Source: CAMYOC01 sp963704875 (GTDB lineage Bacteria > Pseudomonadota > Gammaproteobacteria > Steroidobacterales > XN24). From it: a stretch of 64,000 nucleotides of DNA. A program made the position numbers and the translations under genes. The stretch is taken from assembly GCA_963704875.1 (NCBI GenBank), contig CAVPIA010000008.1, forward strand, positions 1,798,001 to 1,862,000, in the 5' to 3' direction. The notes under the pieces are model-generated. The model saw only the letters and a list, made by a program, of their open reading frames with translations. It did not search any database and had not been told where the DNA came from. Positions 35,141 through 44,557 of this stretch are shown here, piece after piece; within the stretch, counting starts at the first letter, position 1; each line of letters opens with the position of its first letter.

Positions 35141-37300
35141 ATGGATACACAAGTGAAATGTCCCGTAATGCACGGCGGGCTTACGTCCGGCGGCCAATCG
35201 ACAACTGATTGGTGGCCTGAAACGTTAAATCTCGACATCCTGCATCAGCACGATGCCAAGACCAATCCGATGGGCGCTGACTTCGACTATCGCGAAGAAC
35301 TCAAGAAACTCGACGTAGGCGCACTCAAGCAAGACCTGCATGCTCTGATGACCGAAAGTCAGGACTGGTGGCCTGCGGACTGGGGCCACTACGGCGGTTT
35401 GATGATCCGCATGGCATGGCACGCCGCAGGGACCTACCGAATTGCCGATGGCCGGGGTGGCGGCGGCACCGGCGATCAACGATTTGCACCGATCAACTCC
35501 TGGCCTGACAACACGAACCTCGACAAGGCTCGCCGCCTGCTTTGGCCGATCAAGCAGAAGTACGGCAACAAGCTCAGCTGGGCCGATCTGATCATCCTGG
35601 CGGGCAATATCGCCTACGAGTCGATGGGGCTGAAGACCTTCGGCTTCGGTTTCGGCCGTGAGGACATTTGGCATCCTCCAAAGGACACCTACTGGGGCTC
35701 GGAAAAGGAGTGGCTGGCGCCATCCGATAACCCTGACAGTCGCTACTCGGGCGAACGGGATCTCGCAAATCCGCTCGCTGCGGTCATGATGGGCCTGATC
35801 TATGTAAACCCGGAAGGCGTGGACGGCCAGCCGGATCCGCTCAAAACGGCCAGGGATGTGCGTGAGACCTTCGCCCGCATGGCCATGAACGACGAAGAAA
35901 CGGTCGCACTGACCGCCGGCGGCCATACCGTGGGCAAATGTCACGGCAACGGCGATGCCGCTCTGCTGGGCCCTGAACCCGAGGGTGGCGAGGTGGAGGA
36001 TCAGGGCTTTGGCTGGTTAAACAAGACCCGCCGGGGTGTCGGCCAAGATTCGGTCACCAGCGGTCTCGAGGGTGCCTGGACGACCTCTCCGACGCAGTGG
36101 GACAACGGCTATTTCGATATGCTTCTCAACCACGAATGGGAATCGCGGAAGAGTCCCGCCGGCGCCTGGCAGTGGGAGCCGGTGGATATCAAGGAAGAGG
36201 ACAAGCCGGTCGACGCCGAGGATCCGTCGGTCCGTCACAACCCGATCATGACCGATGCCGATATGGCAATGAAAATGGATCCGGCGTACCGCAAGATATC
36301 CGAGCGTTTTTACAAGGATCCCGAGTACCTCTCGGAGACTTTCGCGCGTGCATGGTTCAAGCTGACGCACCGCGATATGGGGCCCAAGGAGCGTTACATC
36401 GGTCCCGACGTTCCCGCAGAGGACCTGATCTGGCAGGACCCGGTACCGGCAGGCAACACGGACTATGACGTGGAAGCCGTCAAGGCGAAGGTCGCAGCCA
36501 GCGGTCTGACTGTCGGCGAAATGGTCGCTACTGCCTGGGACAGTGCCAGAACGTTCCGCGGCTCGGACATGCGCGGCGGCGCAAACGGGGCGCATATCCG
36601 CCTCGTTCCACAAAAGGACTGGGACGGCAACGAGCCGGAGCGTTTGGCCAAAGTCCTCGAAGTGCTCGAGGGCATCGCAGCTGATTCGGGTGCAAGCGTA
36701 GCGGACGTCATTGTCCTCGCCGGCAACGTCGGCGTTGAGCAGGCGGCCACGGCGGCAGGCTTTGACGTCAAGGTGCCTTTTGCGCCGGGTCGTGGCGATG
36801 CGACGCAGGAAATGACGGATGTGGAGTCGTTTGAACCTTTAGAACCGATTCATGACGGTTATCGCAATTGGCTAAAAGAAGACTATGCCGTCAAGCCGGA
36901 AGAACTCATGCTCGATCGCACGCAGCTTATGGGACTGACCGCGCCTGAGATGGTCGTGCTCGTCGGTGGCATGCGCATGCTCGGTACCAACCACGGTGGC
37001 ACTGCACACGGTGTGTTCACCGATCGTGCGGGTGCACTGACGAACGACTTCTTCGTCAACCTCACCGACATGGGCAACACGTGGAAACCGAAAAGCGATA
37101 GCGTGTACGAAATCCGGGACCGCAAGACGGACAAGGTCAAGTGGACGGCGACCCGGCTGGATCTCGTGTTCGGGTCGAATTCGATCCTTCGTTCCTACGC
37201 GGAAGTCTATGCGCAGGATGACAACAAAGAGAAGTTCGTGGAGGACTTTGTTGCCGCGTGGACCAAGGTCATGAACGCGGATCGCTTCGATCTGGCCTAG
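35141..37300 (+). CDS. katG: catalase-peroxidase
   Basis: 719 residues from ATG 35141 with GGAGAG upstream. Distal haem-pocket residues are in MIRMAWHAAGTYR (Arg, Trp, His). The proximal histidine is in TAGGHTVGKCHG. The Met-Tyr-Trp adduct partners are present: Trp in RMAWH, Tyr in LIYVNPEG, Met in ARMAMNDEE. The second, haem-free catalase-like domain is complete (about 430-719). It is a bifunctional haem enzyme that removes hydrogen peroxide. No OxyR or Fur gene lies next to it. The N-terminus (KCPVMHGGLTSGGQSTTDWW) is typical. Confidence 0.98.
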   Translation: MDTQVKCPVMHGGLTSGGQSTTDWWPETLNLDILHQHDAKTNPMGADFDYREELKKLDVGALKQDLHALMTESQDWWPADWGHYGGLMIRMAWHAAGTYRIADGRGGGGTGDQRFAPINSWPDNTNLDKARRLLWPIKQKYGNKLSWADLIILAGNIAYESMGLKTFGFGFGREDIWHPPKDTYWGSEKEWLAPSDNPDSRYSGERDLANPLAAVMMGLIYVNPEGVDGQPDPLKTARDVRETFARMAMNDEETVALTAGGHTVGKCHGNGDAALLGPEPEGGEVEDQGFGWLNKTRRGVGQDSVTSGLEGAWTTSPTQWDNGYFDMLLNHEWESRKSPAGAWQWEPVDIKEEDKPVDAEDPSVRHNPIMTDADMAMKMDPAYRKISERFYKDPEYLSETFARAWFKLTHRDMGPKERYIGPDVPAEDLIWQDPVPAGNTDYDVEAVKAKVAASGLTVGEMVATAWDSARTFRGSDMRGGANGAHIRLVPQKDWDGNEPERLAKVLEVLEGIAADSGASVADVIVLAGNVGVEQAATAAGFDVKVPFAPGRGDATQEMTDVESFEPLEPIHDGYRNWLKEDYAVKPEELMLDRTQLMGLTAPEMVVLVGGMRMLGTNHGGTAHGVFTDRAGALTNDFFVNLTDMGNTWKPKSDSVYEIRDRKTDKVKWTATRLDLVFGSNSILRSYAEVYAQDDNKEKFVEDFVAAWTKVMNADRFDLA

Positions 37301-37318
37301 AGCGACAGGGGAACTATA

Positions 37319-37404
37319 GAATTACGGGGACAGTTAACCTATTTCTCTCTCGCTGTCCGGGTACCTGGAACATTGGGGGAATAGGTTAACTGTCCCAGTA
37401 ATTC
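37319..37404. repeat. Palindromic element family B, complete copy
   Basis: Outer ends form an inverted repeat: GAATTACGGGGACAGTTAAC plus CTATT on the left, AATAGGTTAACTGTCCC plus AGTAATTC on the right. An internal segment (TCTCTCTCGCTGTCCGGGTA) lies between. It begins 18 bases after the katG stop. Half copies are at 30121 and 37797. The size and structure resemble REP/MITE elements moved in trans by REP-associated tyrosine transposases; none is encoded in the window. Confidence 0.85.
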
Positions 37405-37476
37405 CGATCGCCAGCCCTTTGGGCGCTTTCTTCCTGCTACGATAAATCTCTGTCAGGTAGGCCTCCCGAGAACAGA

Positions 37477-37806
37477 GTGGCTCTGATGGCGCTTGATGAA
37501 TCGCTTCGTAAAACAAGGAACATCATTCTGGGAATACTGGCCACCCAGCTGGTGATCCTGTTCCTCATTTTTTTCCCCGCACCCTGGCGTGCAGCACCGT
37601 ATCTCGGCTTTGCCGCCGGCCAGCAGGGCGGGGTTTGGGCGTGGCTGCTGGCTGCGGTCACGGTGGTCTTGTACACACGCAGCGCCGCAAGCATATCGAC
37701 TGTGCGGACGTACATGTTCAAGGCTGACAGCCTGAAGCTCCTGGCCGTGCTCGCGGCTTTTGCCGCGGCCATCGTGGAAGAGGTGATCTTCAGAATAGGG
37801 AAATAG
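37477..37806 (+). pseudogene. CPBP intramembrane metalloprotease, truncated by a family B repeat
   Basis: 109 residues: basic N-terminus, hydrophobic segments at about 17-35, 52-66 and 87-97, then AFAAAIVEEVIFR, the first catalytic motif (EExxxR) of the CPBP/Abi family. Directly after FR the reading frame enters the family B half element and stops within it, so the second (FxxxH) and third motifs are lost. CPBP proteases act in prenyl-protein processing or bacteriocin immunity. The truncated protein cannot be catalytic. Confidence 0.75.
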
Positions 37807-37826
37807 GTAAACTGTCCCCGGAACTC
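37797..37826. repeat. Palindromic element family B, right-end copy
   Basis: Reads GGGAAATAGGTAAACTGTCC then CCGGAACTC, the right half of the element at 37319. It truncates the CPBP gene immediately after its EEVIFR motif and provides the stop codon (TAG at 37804). Confidence 0.75.
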
Positions 37827-37858
37827 GCTGTCACCGTACGGAGCATACGGAGCCAAAA

Positions 37859-37989
37859 GTGAACTGGGAAGCTGTTTCCGCGATCGGCGAAATCGCGGCG
37901 CCGCCGGAGTCATCGTCACCCTCGGATATCTGTCAATTCAGATCCGTCAGAACACCAAGGCATCACGCATCACCGCCGTGCAGACCGCG
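37859..37989 (+). pseudogene. N-terminal remnant of a small membrane protein ('IQIRQNT' type), frameshifted
   Basis: A GTG at 37859 opens NWEAVSAIGEI. After a frameshift near 37895 the next frame reads GAAGVIVTLGYLSIQIRQNT, then KASRITAVQTA, the N-terminal membrane segment of a protein type common in Proteobacteria (NW..IGAIGEI.GA..V..TL.YL..QIRQNT). The frame runs into the family C palindrome at 37990, which removes the rest. It is a double-damaged remnant. Confidence 0.65.
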
Positions 37990-38044
37990 AAAAAAAGGTG
38001 TCAGGTTTATTTGTCATCAAGAAAATAAACCTGACACCTTTTTT
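37990..38044. repeat. Palindromic repeat family C, copy 1
   Basis: Perfect inverted arms (AGGTGTCAGGTTTATTT and its complement, extended by A7 on the left and T6 on the right) around a loop containing GTCATCAAG. The stem followed by a T-run would also work as an intrinsic terminator in either direction. The related copy is at 42233-42308. Confidence 0.9.
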
Positions 38045-38088
38045 ACGAATGACGTAGCGTATAGGCGGCGAGCGCTCCCCGCGGAAAT

Positions 38089-38106
38089 AGGGTCACTGTC
38101 CCCTGA
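38089..38106. repeat. Partial family D repeat end
   Basis: AGGGTCACTGTCCCCTGA matches the end of the family D elements at 26843 and 28794. Read on the minus strand, it supplies the last two codons and the stop of the ATPase-TPR gene. Confidence 0.6.
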
Positions 38107-41100
38107 CGGCGCTCGCTTGCCGCAACGCCTCCGCGATCCCGATGTGCCGCGTCATTCCGATCGCTTCATAGGCATCGCGCGCAGCCTGCGCCAGAGCCGC
38201 GGCTTCCGATCGATCGCCCGGCGCGTCACGCCACAGCCGTGCCTGTGCCCGCCATCGCAGCAGCTCGGCCCCGTCCAGGCGGTCGCCGATCGCCTCGGCG
38301 CGCGCGGTAGCCGCGTCAAAATGTTCTTCGGCCAGATCCCATTGTCCGCCAGACGCGGCCGCGATCGCCGCATGCTTCCCGGTCATGCCGAGGTTCCACA
38401 CGATGTGCGTGCCTGCCTCGACCAACTGCACGGCGCAGTCATAAAGCGCGGCGCAGCGTTCGCGCATACCCAGCAGCGCGGCCGCTTCCAGCGTCGCCAT
38501 GCCCACATACCAGGCGCCGACCTGGTTCTCCTGTCCGGCGATGCAAACCCGCGGCTGCAGTTCGTCGATCAGCGAGCCGGCCCGCGGGTCGCCGAGCTGC
38601 GCCAGCAGCAGCAGGCGCACCGCAGGCTCCATACCGGCCATCGTGCCCTCGATCGGCCGGGCGTTCATCTCGTCGCAGATCTCCTGGGCGCGTTCCCAGT
38701 CGCCGGCCCAGAAACAGGCCATGGTTTCCATAGTCAGCACAGGCCCCTTCCAGGCAAAGTCGACCTCGCGCGTCCAGTCAGCCACATGGGTGATGCGCGC
38801 GCGGCCCGCTTCCAGATCGCCGCGGTAGCACTGCACGGTGCCCCAGGCGATCTGCGCGTGCATCTCGGCACCGAAGTCGCCATGCTCACGGCCGAGTGCG
38901 TGGGCTTCAGGAGCATTCTTCTCCACGTCGTCAAAGCGCCCGTTGCACATATATCCCAGAAACGAGGCGCCCAGCGTGGTGGATAGTTCGAACGGCGAGC
39001 CCAGGCGCCGCATCAGTGCGATCGCCCGGTCGGCGGTTTCCGCGTGCAGGGTGCCTTTTAACCAATGCTCACCCAGGTACTGTTTGCCGGTCAGGACGTA
39101 GCCGCCCAGCAGACGCTCCTCGCCCAGTTGCTCGGCCATCGCGATCGCCTGCTCGATGTGGGTCTCCCAGGTTGCGTACACGGCCCGTTCTCCGGCGCAC
39201 ATCGCGAAGGCCGCCAGCAGCTGGCAGCGGGCCACGCTGGGCTGTTCGCCAACCGCCGCGAGCCCGCGGTTGCAGAGCGCCTCGGCCTCCGCCATGCGGT
39301 TAGCCCAGGCGTGCCAGCTAACCAGGTCCCAGCAGATCCGGGTCACGGTCTCTGCTTCGCCGAGGCGCTCGAACACCGGCAGTGCCTCCAGCCAGTCACG
39401 GGCCGCGTCATCCCAGCGGCTGAGTCCCCGCCAGGCCACGCCGCGGTGATATAGGATGCGGGCGCGCTCCTCGTCTTCGAGCGAGTCCTCCAGCTGCAGG
39501 GCCTTGTCGTAAGCCTCCAGCGCCTCGTCGGCGGCGGCCGCGGCGAAGGCCGCGCGCCCCGCCTCGAACAGGAAGCGGCGGGTGCGGCCGGGCTCAGCCA
39601 GCGGGCCGGCATCAAACAGATGCCGCGCGATGTCCGCGGTGTAACGCATCTCGTCGGCGCGCGCGGCCTCGATGGCGTCGGCCAGCGCCAGGTGCAGCCG
39701 CTGCCGGCGTGGGGCGGATAGCGCCTCCAGCAGCGTCTGGCGCACCAGCGCGTGCGAGAACTCATATCGGTCGGAGCGGGGGCCGGAAGCGGGGAACACC
39801 AGTCCTGCGGTTTCGGCGGATTCGATCGCCGTCAGCACGGCCTCACCGTCCTGGCCGCAGGCCCGTTCGACCAGGCCGAGCTCGAAGCGCAGACCCATCA
39901 CTGCGGCCTGTCTTAAGCACCGTTTGTGTCTCATCACCCAGCCGCTTCAGACGCTGGCCGATGACCAGGCGGACACCCTCGGGGACATCCAGTGACTCGG
40001 CGTCGAGATCGGTGCGCCAGCGACCGTCGTCGTCGAACAACCGGCCTTCCTCCGCGAGGTGGCGATAGACCGATTGCACGAAGAACGGATTGCCCTCGGT
40101 TTCGCGGTGGATGACTTCCACGATCGACGCCGGCGGATCGGGTCGGCCGAGGCTGGCCAACAGCGCCGCCACCTCGTCTTGTCCCAGGTCGCGCAGCGCG
40201 ATACGGCTGATGCTGTCCAGCCGCGACAGCCGGACCAGCGCCCGCTGGAAAGGCTCGCCCATGTCTGCTGCCACGTCACGATAGGTGACGACGTAAATCA
40301 CCGGCATCCGTGGCAGATGCGGGGCGAGATGCTCCAGCAGCAACATGGTGGATTCGTCGGCCCACTGCATGTCGTCGAGCAGCACCACCAGCGGCACGGC
40401 GCTGCCCAGTCGTTCGGTCAGTTCCAGCATCGCATTGAACAGGTAGCGCTGCTGCTGCTCGGGCGGCACCTCCTCAGGCGGCGGAATATCCGGCAATCGG
40501 CGCCGCAGCTCCGGCAGCAACAAGGTGATCTCCCCTGCGGTCGGGCCCAGCACGTTGCGCAGGTTGTCCGCCGGGACGGCGCGCACCAGCTGCTCGAGAA
40601 TCTCGGTGCTGGTGACGAATGGTGCGCCGTGCTCCTCGTAGGCGTGGCCGGCCAGCGGCAGCATGCCGCGCGCGTGCCCCAGCGCCAGCGCCTCTTCGCC
40701 CAGCCGCGTCTTGCCGGCGCCGGGCTCGCCGCCGATCAACACCATCCCGCCGCGGCCAGCGGCCGCTTCCTGCAGACGCGAGTCCAGCACGGCCATCTCC
40801 TGCTCACGGCCGATCAGCGGTGTGGCCTGCGGGCGCAGCAAATCGAGCTCGCCGACATCGATAGCTTCGGGGTCGGTGTAGCGGAACACGCCGGGCGCCG
40901 TTTCATCGGCGGCGTCGGTCTTCTCCAGACCTTCGGGGGTGATGTCGAACACCCACGAAAGCACCAGCACCAGCGGGAAGCCGAGGGCCAGTGCGATCAC
41001 CAGCGCCCTGCCAGCCCAGCCGGGCAGCTCCAGCAGACCGAACAGCGTGTCGCCGACCTGCATCAGCACCCAGGCGCCGACGGCGTAAGCCAGCGCCACG

Positions 41101-41144
41101 CGCACGACCTTGCGCCGCCGTAGTTCTTTCCAGGAGAAATTCAT
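38093..41144 (-). CDS. membrane-anchored AAA-type ATPase/TPR regulator, interrupted by one frameshift
   Basis: Two overlapping frames (39843-41144 and 38093-39937) become one of about 1015 residues if a single base is removed near 39908: RLKRLGDETQTVLKT then joins AAVMGLRFELGLVERACGQD. Residues 1-70 are a two-helix membrane module like that of the gene at 13762. The ATPase domain has Walker A GGEPGAGKT (138-146) and Walker B LVVLLDDMQWAD near 245, as in LuxR-family (MalT-type) and cyclase-linked STAND ATPases. TPR-like repeats fill the C-terminal 600 residues. The last codons and the stop lie in a repeat fragment, so the true C-terminus may be lost. The frameshift may be a sequencing error or real decay. 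Confidence 0.8.
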
Positions 41145-41423
41145 TGCCGCGCAATGTAACGCGAATCGCGCGCATCACAAACAATCAGCGAGCGCTGTCA
41201 CAGCCAGGCTGCATGCCTGGCCGTATTCGCGTCAATCGGGAATTCGGCCAGTTCGCCGGAATCCTCGAAGATCAGTTCAGGGATTCGGTGCAGGCACCTG
41301 TTTATCAACCTGTTGCCCAAGCGAAGCTGGTCAACTGCCAGAGCCCCTTTCCACTCCACGATGATCTGATCGCCGGCCCGGCGATATAATCCGAAAACTT
41401 GCTGGCGGAATGGGTCACAGCAA

Positions 41424-42170
41424 ATGCTCTTGCGACGCGTATCCGAGAACCTGAAGTCACAGAACTGGACCGCGGTCTGGCTTGATCTCGGGATCGTGAT
41501 CCTGGGTATCTTCCTTGGACTCCAGGTATCGCAGTGGTACGAAGGTCGCCAGGAAATTGCGCTTGAAGAATCGATCCTCGACCGGCTCAGGTCCGAGTTT
41601 GGAGATATATCGGACGTTGCCAGGACTGCAATCCGTAACCATCAGGAAATTATCGTGGCGCTTGAACTCGTCAATCAGTCTTTGAGAAAAGGCTATCTGG
41701 CGCCAGAAGACGAAGACACGTTTCGTACCGGATTGAGCCGGGCGATGGACTACGATCTGGGTCCAGGCAGATCTGGCACCTACATAGAAATACTTTCAGC
41801 CGGACAGCTTCGACTGCTGCGCAGTCAGAAAATCAGAACTGCGCTGCGCAACTATGACGATCTTGTATTGAAAGCAGGCCCGCTACTTTCTGGTTTTCAA
41901 TCCAGTCAGAGAAAACATGAAACCGTATTCAATCGACATCTCGAGCGCGGCCCGGTCATTGAGCAGGAATATGATGTGATGCCGACCGGTGTCATTTTCC
42001 TGCATCCTGAAATCACCGGGTTTGATTTTGAGGAAATGACCGAAGACGAGGCCTTTCGCGATTCAATCCAGCGTCTGATTGAATACCATACGAATTTTCA
42101 ATTCTGGCATACCCAGATCAGTCAATCGGCTGACAGGGTTCTCAGAGAGATGGGCCCGGGCGGACCCTGA
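41424..42170 (+). CDS. DUF6090-like single-pass membrane protein, second copy
   Basis: 248 residues from ATG 41424. One N-terminal transmembrane helix (DLGIVILGIFLGLQVSQWYE) is followed by a long helical domain with ALEESILDRLRSEFGDISD and SAGQLRLLRSQKIRTALRNY. The layout, and the SGTY..I-SAGQLRLL segment, correspond to the protein at 10677-11498, but identity is low. Function is unknown. Its base composition is a little richer in AT than that of its neighbours. Confidence 0.7.
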   Translation: MLLRRVSENLKSQNWTAVWLDLGIVILGIFLGLQVSQWYEGRQEIALEESILDRLRSEFGDISDVARTAIRNHQEIIVALELVNQSLRKGYLAPEDEDTFRTGLSRAMDYDLGPGRSGTYIEILSAGQLRLLRSQKIRTALRNYDDLVLKAGPLLSGFQSSQRKHETVFNRHLERGPVIEQEYDVMPTGVIFLHPEITGFDFEEMTEDEAFRDSIQRLIEYHTNFQFWHTQISQSADRVLREMGPGGP

Positions 42171-42232
42171 GCGCTGGCAATTCGATAAGGCGCGCCGCTC
42201 GCCATGACACGTGCGGCCGGCGAAGCATAAAT

Positions 42233-42308
42233 GGTGTCAGGTCTATTTATTGTGCACATACGAAGTCCAGATAAGTCCAACACGCATCAGGAAAATAGAC
42301 CTGACACC
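42233..42308. repeat. Palindromic repeat family C, copy 2
   Basis: Perfect 16-base arms (GGTGTCAGGTCTATTT and its complement) enclose 44 bases. It is a longer-loop relative of the element at 37990. It lies between the DUF6090-like and DUF2238 genes. Confidence 0.9.
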
Positions 42309-42350
42309 GATTTCTGCGGCCCCGGGGTCACTTCGTGACAGAATCCAGGT

Positions 42351-42956
42351 ATGGATAGACACATCCTCACGATCATCGTCTGCAACGCCCTCTATTTGTT
42401 GGCCGCGCTGGCCTGGGCGCTGGGCCACGGCAACTATGAGTTTCTCGTGTACATCGTCGTTGTGCTGCTGGTGGCCTCTGTCCTGTTTGTGATTCACCGG
42501 TGGCATCCGCTGCCGCCCTCGCTGCTCTGGTGCATGAGCGCCTGGGGACTGATGCACATGGCGGGCGGTCTGGTCATCGTGCCTGAGGGATGGCCCACCA
42601 CGGGCGGCACCAACGCGCTCTACAACCTCTGGCTGATCGGGGATGTGCTCAAGTTCGACCAATTCGTGCATGCATGGGGTTTCGGGATCACCGCCTGGTT
42701 ATGCTGGGAGATCCTGAAGGCCATGCTGGCAAAGGGCGGTGCGGCGCCGGCACCGACTCTGGGCAAACTGACGCTCTGTGTTGCGGCATCAATGGGTTTC
42801 GGCGCCCTGAACGAGGTGATCGAGTTTACTCTCACCGTACTCGTGCAAAACACCAACGTGGGCGGCTACGTCAACAACAGCCTGGACCTCGTGTTCAACA
42901 TGTTCGGCGCGATCATCGCGGCACTGATTATCCGTTGGCGATACTCGGCGGCCTGA
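42351..42956 (+). CDS. DUF2238 (YjdF-like) integral membrane protein
   Basis: 201 residues from ATG 42351. Five or six hydrophobic segments with the family motifs KFDQFVHAWGFGIT near residue 102, MGFGALNEVIEF near 146 and GGYVNNSLDLVFNMFGA near 172. The intramembrane His, Glu, Asn and Asp residues are conserved in the family, but no activity is established. Full length. Confidence 0.88.
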   Translation: MDRHILTIIVCNALYLLAALAWALGHGNYEFLVYIVVVLLVASVLFVIHRWHPLPPSLLWCMSAWGLMHMAGGLVIVPEGWPTTGGTNALYNLWLIGDVLKFDQFVHAWGFGITAWLCWEILKAMLAKGGAAPAPTLGKLTLCVAASMGFGALNEVIEFTLTVLVQNTNVGGYVNNSLDLVFNMFGAIIAALIIRWRYSAA

Positions 42957-42972
42957 CGGTCAACGTGCAATT

Positions 42973-43000
42973 GGGATCAGAGACAAACGGCTCTGACCCC
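42973..43000. repeat. Dispersed palindromic repeat, family A copy 3
   Basis: Arms GGGATCAGAGAC and GGCTCTGACCCC around AAAC; the arms carry mismatches. It lies 17 bases after the DUF2238 stop and 73 bases before the antiporter start. Confidence 0.85.
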
Positions 43001-43072
43001 GTTTGCCCTTCTCTACGCTGCATGGATTCGCTTAGAATCGCCGAAGCCTCACTCTAAACGCCGGGAAAGCGC

Positions 43073-44311
43073 ATGCTCGATATCGCCGCCCTGTTCCTGG
43101 TCATCACCGCGCTGCTTGCTTACATGAACCACCGATTCGTCGGGATGCCGACGACCATCGGCGTAATGACCGGTGCGCTGGCGCTTTCCTTGTTGCTGGT
43201 TGGACTGAACGCTCTGGGCTTGGCAGGAGGCGTGCTGCGATACGAGCAATCCCTGCTGCGTTCAATCGACTTTTCTGAGCTTCTGATGCAAGGCATGCTT
43301 TCATTACTGTTGTTTGCGGGCGCGCTGCATGTCGACCTGAGTGAGCTGAAGCAGTATCGCTGGCCGGTGATCTCGCTGGCGGTGCTGGGAACGCTGCTGT
43401 CGACACTGGTCGTGGGATACGGAATGTGGCTCGCGCTGCCATGGCTGGGCATTCAGATTCCGCTGATCTACTGCCTGTTATTCGGCGCGCTGATTTCGCC
43501 GACTGACCCGATCGCGGTAATGGGCATCCTGAAGTCTGCCGGCGCACCGAAAGAGCTGGAGGTGGTGATCGCGGGCGAGTCGCTGTTTAACGACGGCGTG
43601 GCGGTGGTGATCTTCTCGCTGCTGCTGGGGATGCTGACAAGCGGCGTGGCCCCGACGCTCGGCCAGGGTCTTGAATTGCTGCTGCAGGAAGCGGGCGGTG
43701 GCCTGGTATTGGGTTTCGCGCTCGGCTACGTGACGTTTCGCCTGCTCAGGAGTGTGGACAACTATAAGGTCGAGGTCCTGTTGACCCTTGCGGCAGTTAT
43801 TGGCGGGTACGCCCTGGCGAGCAAGCTGCACGTGTCTGGCCCGCTGGCCATGGTGGTTGCCGGCCTGATGATCGGCAACCATGGCCGCGCGCTGGCCATG
43901 TCAGAGACGACCCGTCGCTATCTGGATATGTTCTGGGAGTTGCTGGACGAGATACTCAATGCAGTGCTGTTCGTGTTAATCGGCATGGAGGTGCTGCTTG
44001 TTGTGTTCTCGGTCAGCGAGCTGGTAGCCGCCGGTCTGGCGATCATGGTGACCCTGCTGGCTCGCCTGCTGACGGTCGGATTACCAGTGAAGTTTCTCGG
44101 GGGCGCCTTCAAGCTGCCGCGAGGATCCTGGAAGGTGCTGACATGGGGCGGCCTGCGTGGCGGCATTTCGGTTGCGCTTGCCATGACGCTGCCGATTGGA
44201 GCCGAACGAGACACCGTCGTCGCGCTGACCTATTGCGTCGTCATTTTCTCGATCCTGGTTCAGGGGCTCTCGATCAGACACGTCACGCGCAGGGCGGTTG
44301 CGGGCCGTTGA
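43073..44311 (+). CDS. Na+/H+ antiporter, CPA1 family
   Basis: 412 residues from ATG 43073, with GGGAAAG upstream. Eleven or twelve hydrophobic segments. The CPA1 motifs are LISPTDPIAVMGILKSAG near residue 142 and VIAGESLFNDGVAVVIF near 165, the latter holding the ion-binding Asn-Asp pair, plus TWGGLRGGISVALAMTLP near 350. It exports Na+ (or K+) in exchange for protons. No long cytoplasmic regulatory tail is present. Confidence 0.95.
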   Translation: MLDIAALFLVITALLAYMNHRFVGMPTTIGVMTGALALSLLLVGLNALGLAGGVLRYEQSLLRSIDFSELLMQGMLSLLLFAGALHVDLSELKQYRWPVISLAVLGTLLSTLVVGYGMWLALPWLGIQIPLIYCLLFGALISPTDPIAVMGILKSAGAPKELEVVIAGESLFNDGVAVVIFSLLLGMLTSGVAPTLGQGLELLLQEAGGGLVLGFALGYVTFRLLRSVDNYKVEVLLTLAAVIGGYALASKLHVSGPLAMVVAGLMIGNHGRALAMSETTRRYLDMFWELLDEILNAVLFVLIGMEVLLVVFSVSELVAAGLAIMVTLLARLLTVGLPVKFLGGAFKLPRGSWKVLTWGGLRGGISVALAMTLPIGAERDTVVALTYCVVIFSILVQGLSIRHVTRRAVAGR

Positions 44312-44437
44312 TCAGCCGCAGCTCCGCGGGATCTCGATAACGCCGCGCCGCTTGCCGTTGACCCGCGCCACCGACGGACCCAGCTTCGCGAGCATGGACT
44401 CCATTACTTGCTGATGCGTTGGGGCCCGGTGATGTTT
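44312..44437 (-). pseudogene. C-terminal gene fragment ending at a family A repeat
   Basis: The minus-strand frame reads HHRAPTHQQVMESMLAKLGP, then SVARVNGKRRGVIEIPRSCG, to a TGA at 44312. Its 5' side runs straight into the palindrome at 44438, with no start codon other than an internal ATG. It looks like the tail of a gene cut by the repeat. The family is not recognised. Confidence 0.35.
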
Positions 44438-44466
44438 GGGGTCAGAGAACGGTTGTCTCTGACCCC
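44438..44466. repeat. Dispersed palindromic repeat, family A copy 4
   Basis: GGGGTCAGAGAAC and GTCTCTGACCCC arms with a changed loop (GGTT). It lies between the convergent antiporter and hypothetical exported protein genes. Confidence 0.85.
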
Positions 44467-44557
44467 GTTTGCCTCACAGCTATGCAGCCTCAGCGAAGCG
44501 CCCGAAGAGGGTGCGGCCCGCTGAACCGCGACGATTCAGCGGGCCGCGAGCGCTGTG

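Noticed and set aside
37319..38106. Possible CRISPR array because of repeated motifs
   Set aside because: The repeats are few, differ in sequence, face in both directions and have no regular spacers.
41198..41407. Minus-strand open stretch ending LIFEDSGELAEFPID and a stop at 41198, possible gene remnant
   Set aside because: No start, no recognised family, and it overlaps the start of the gene at 41424. The evidence is composition only.
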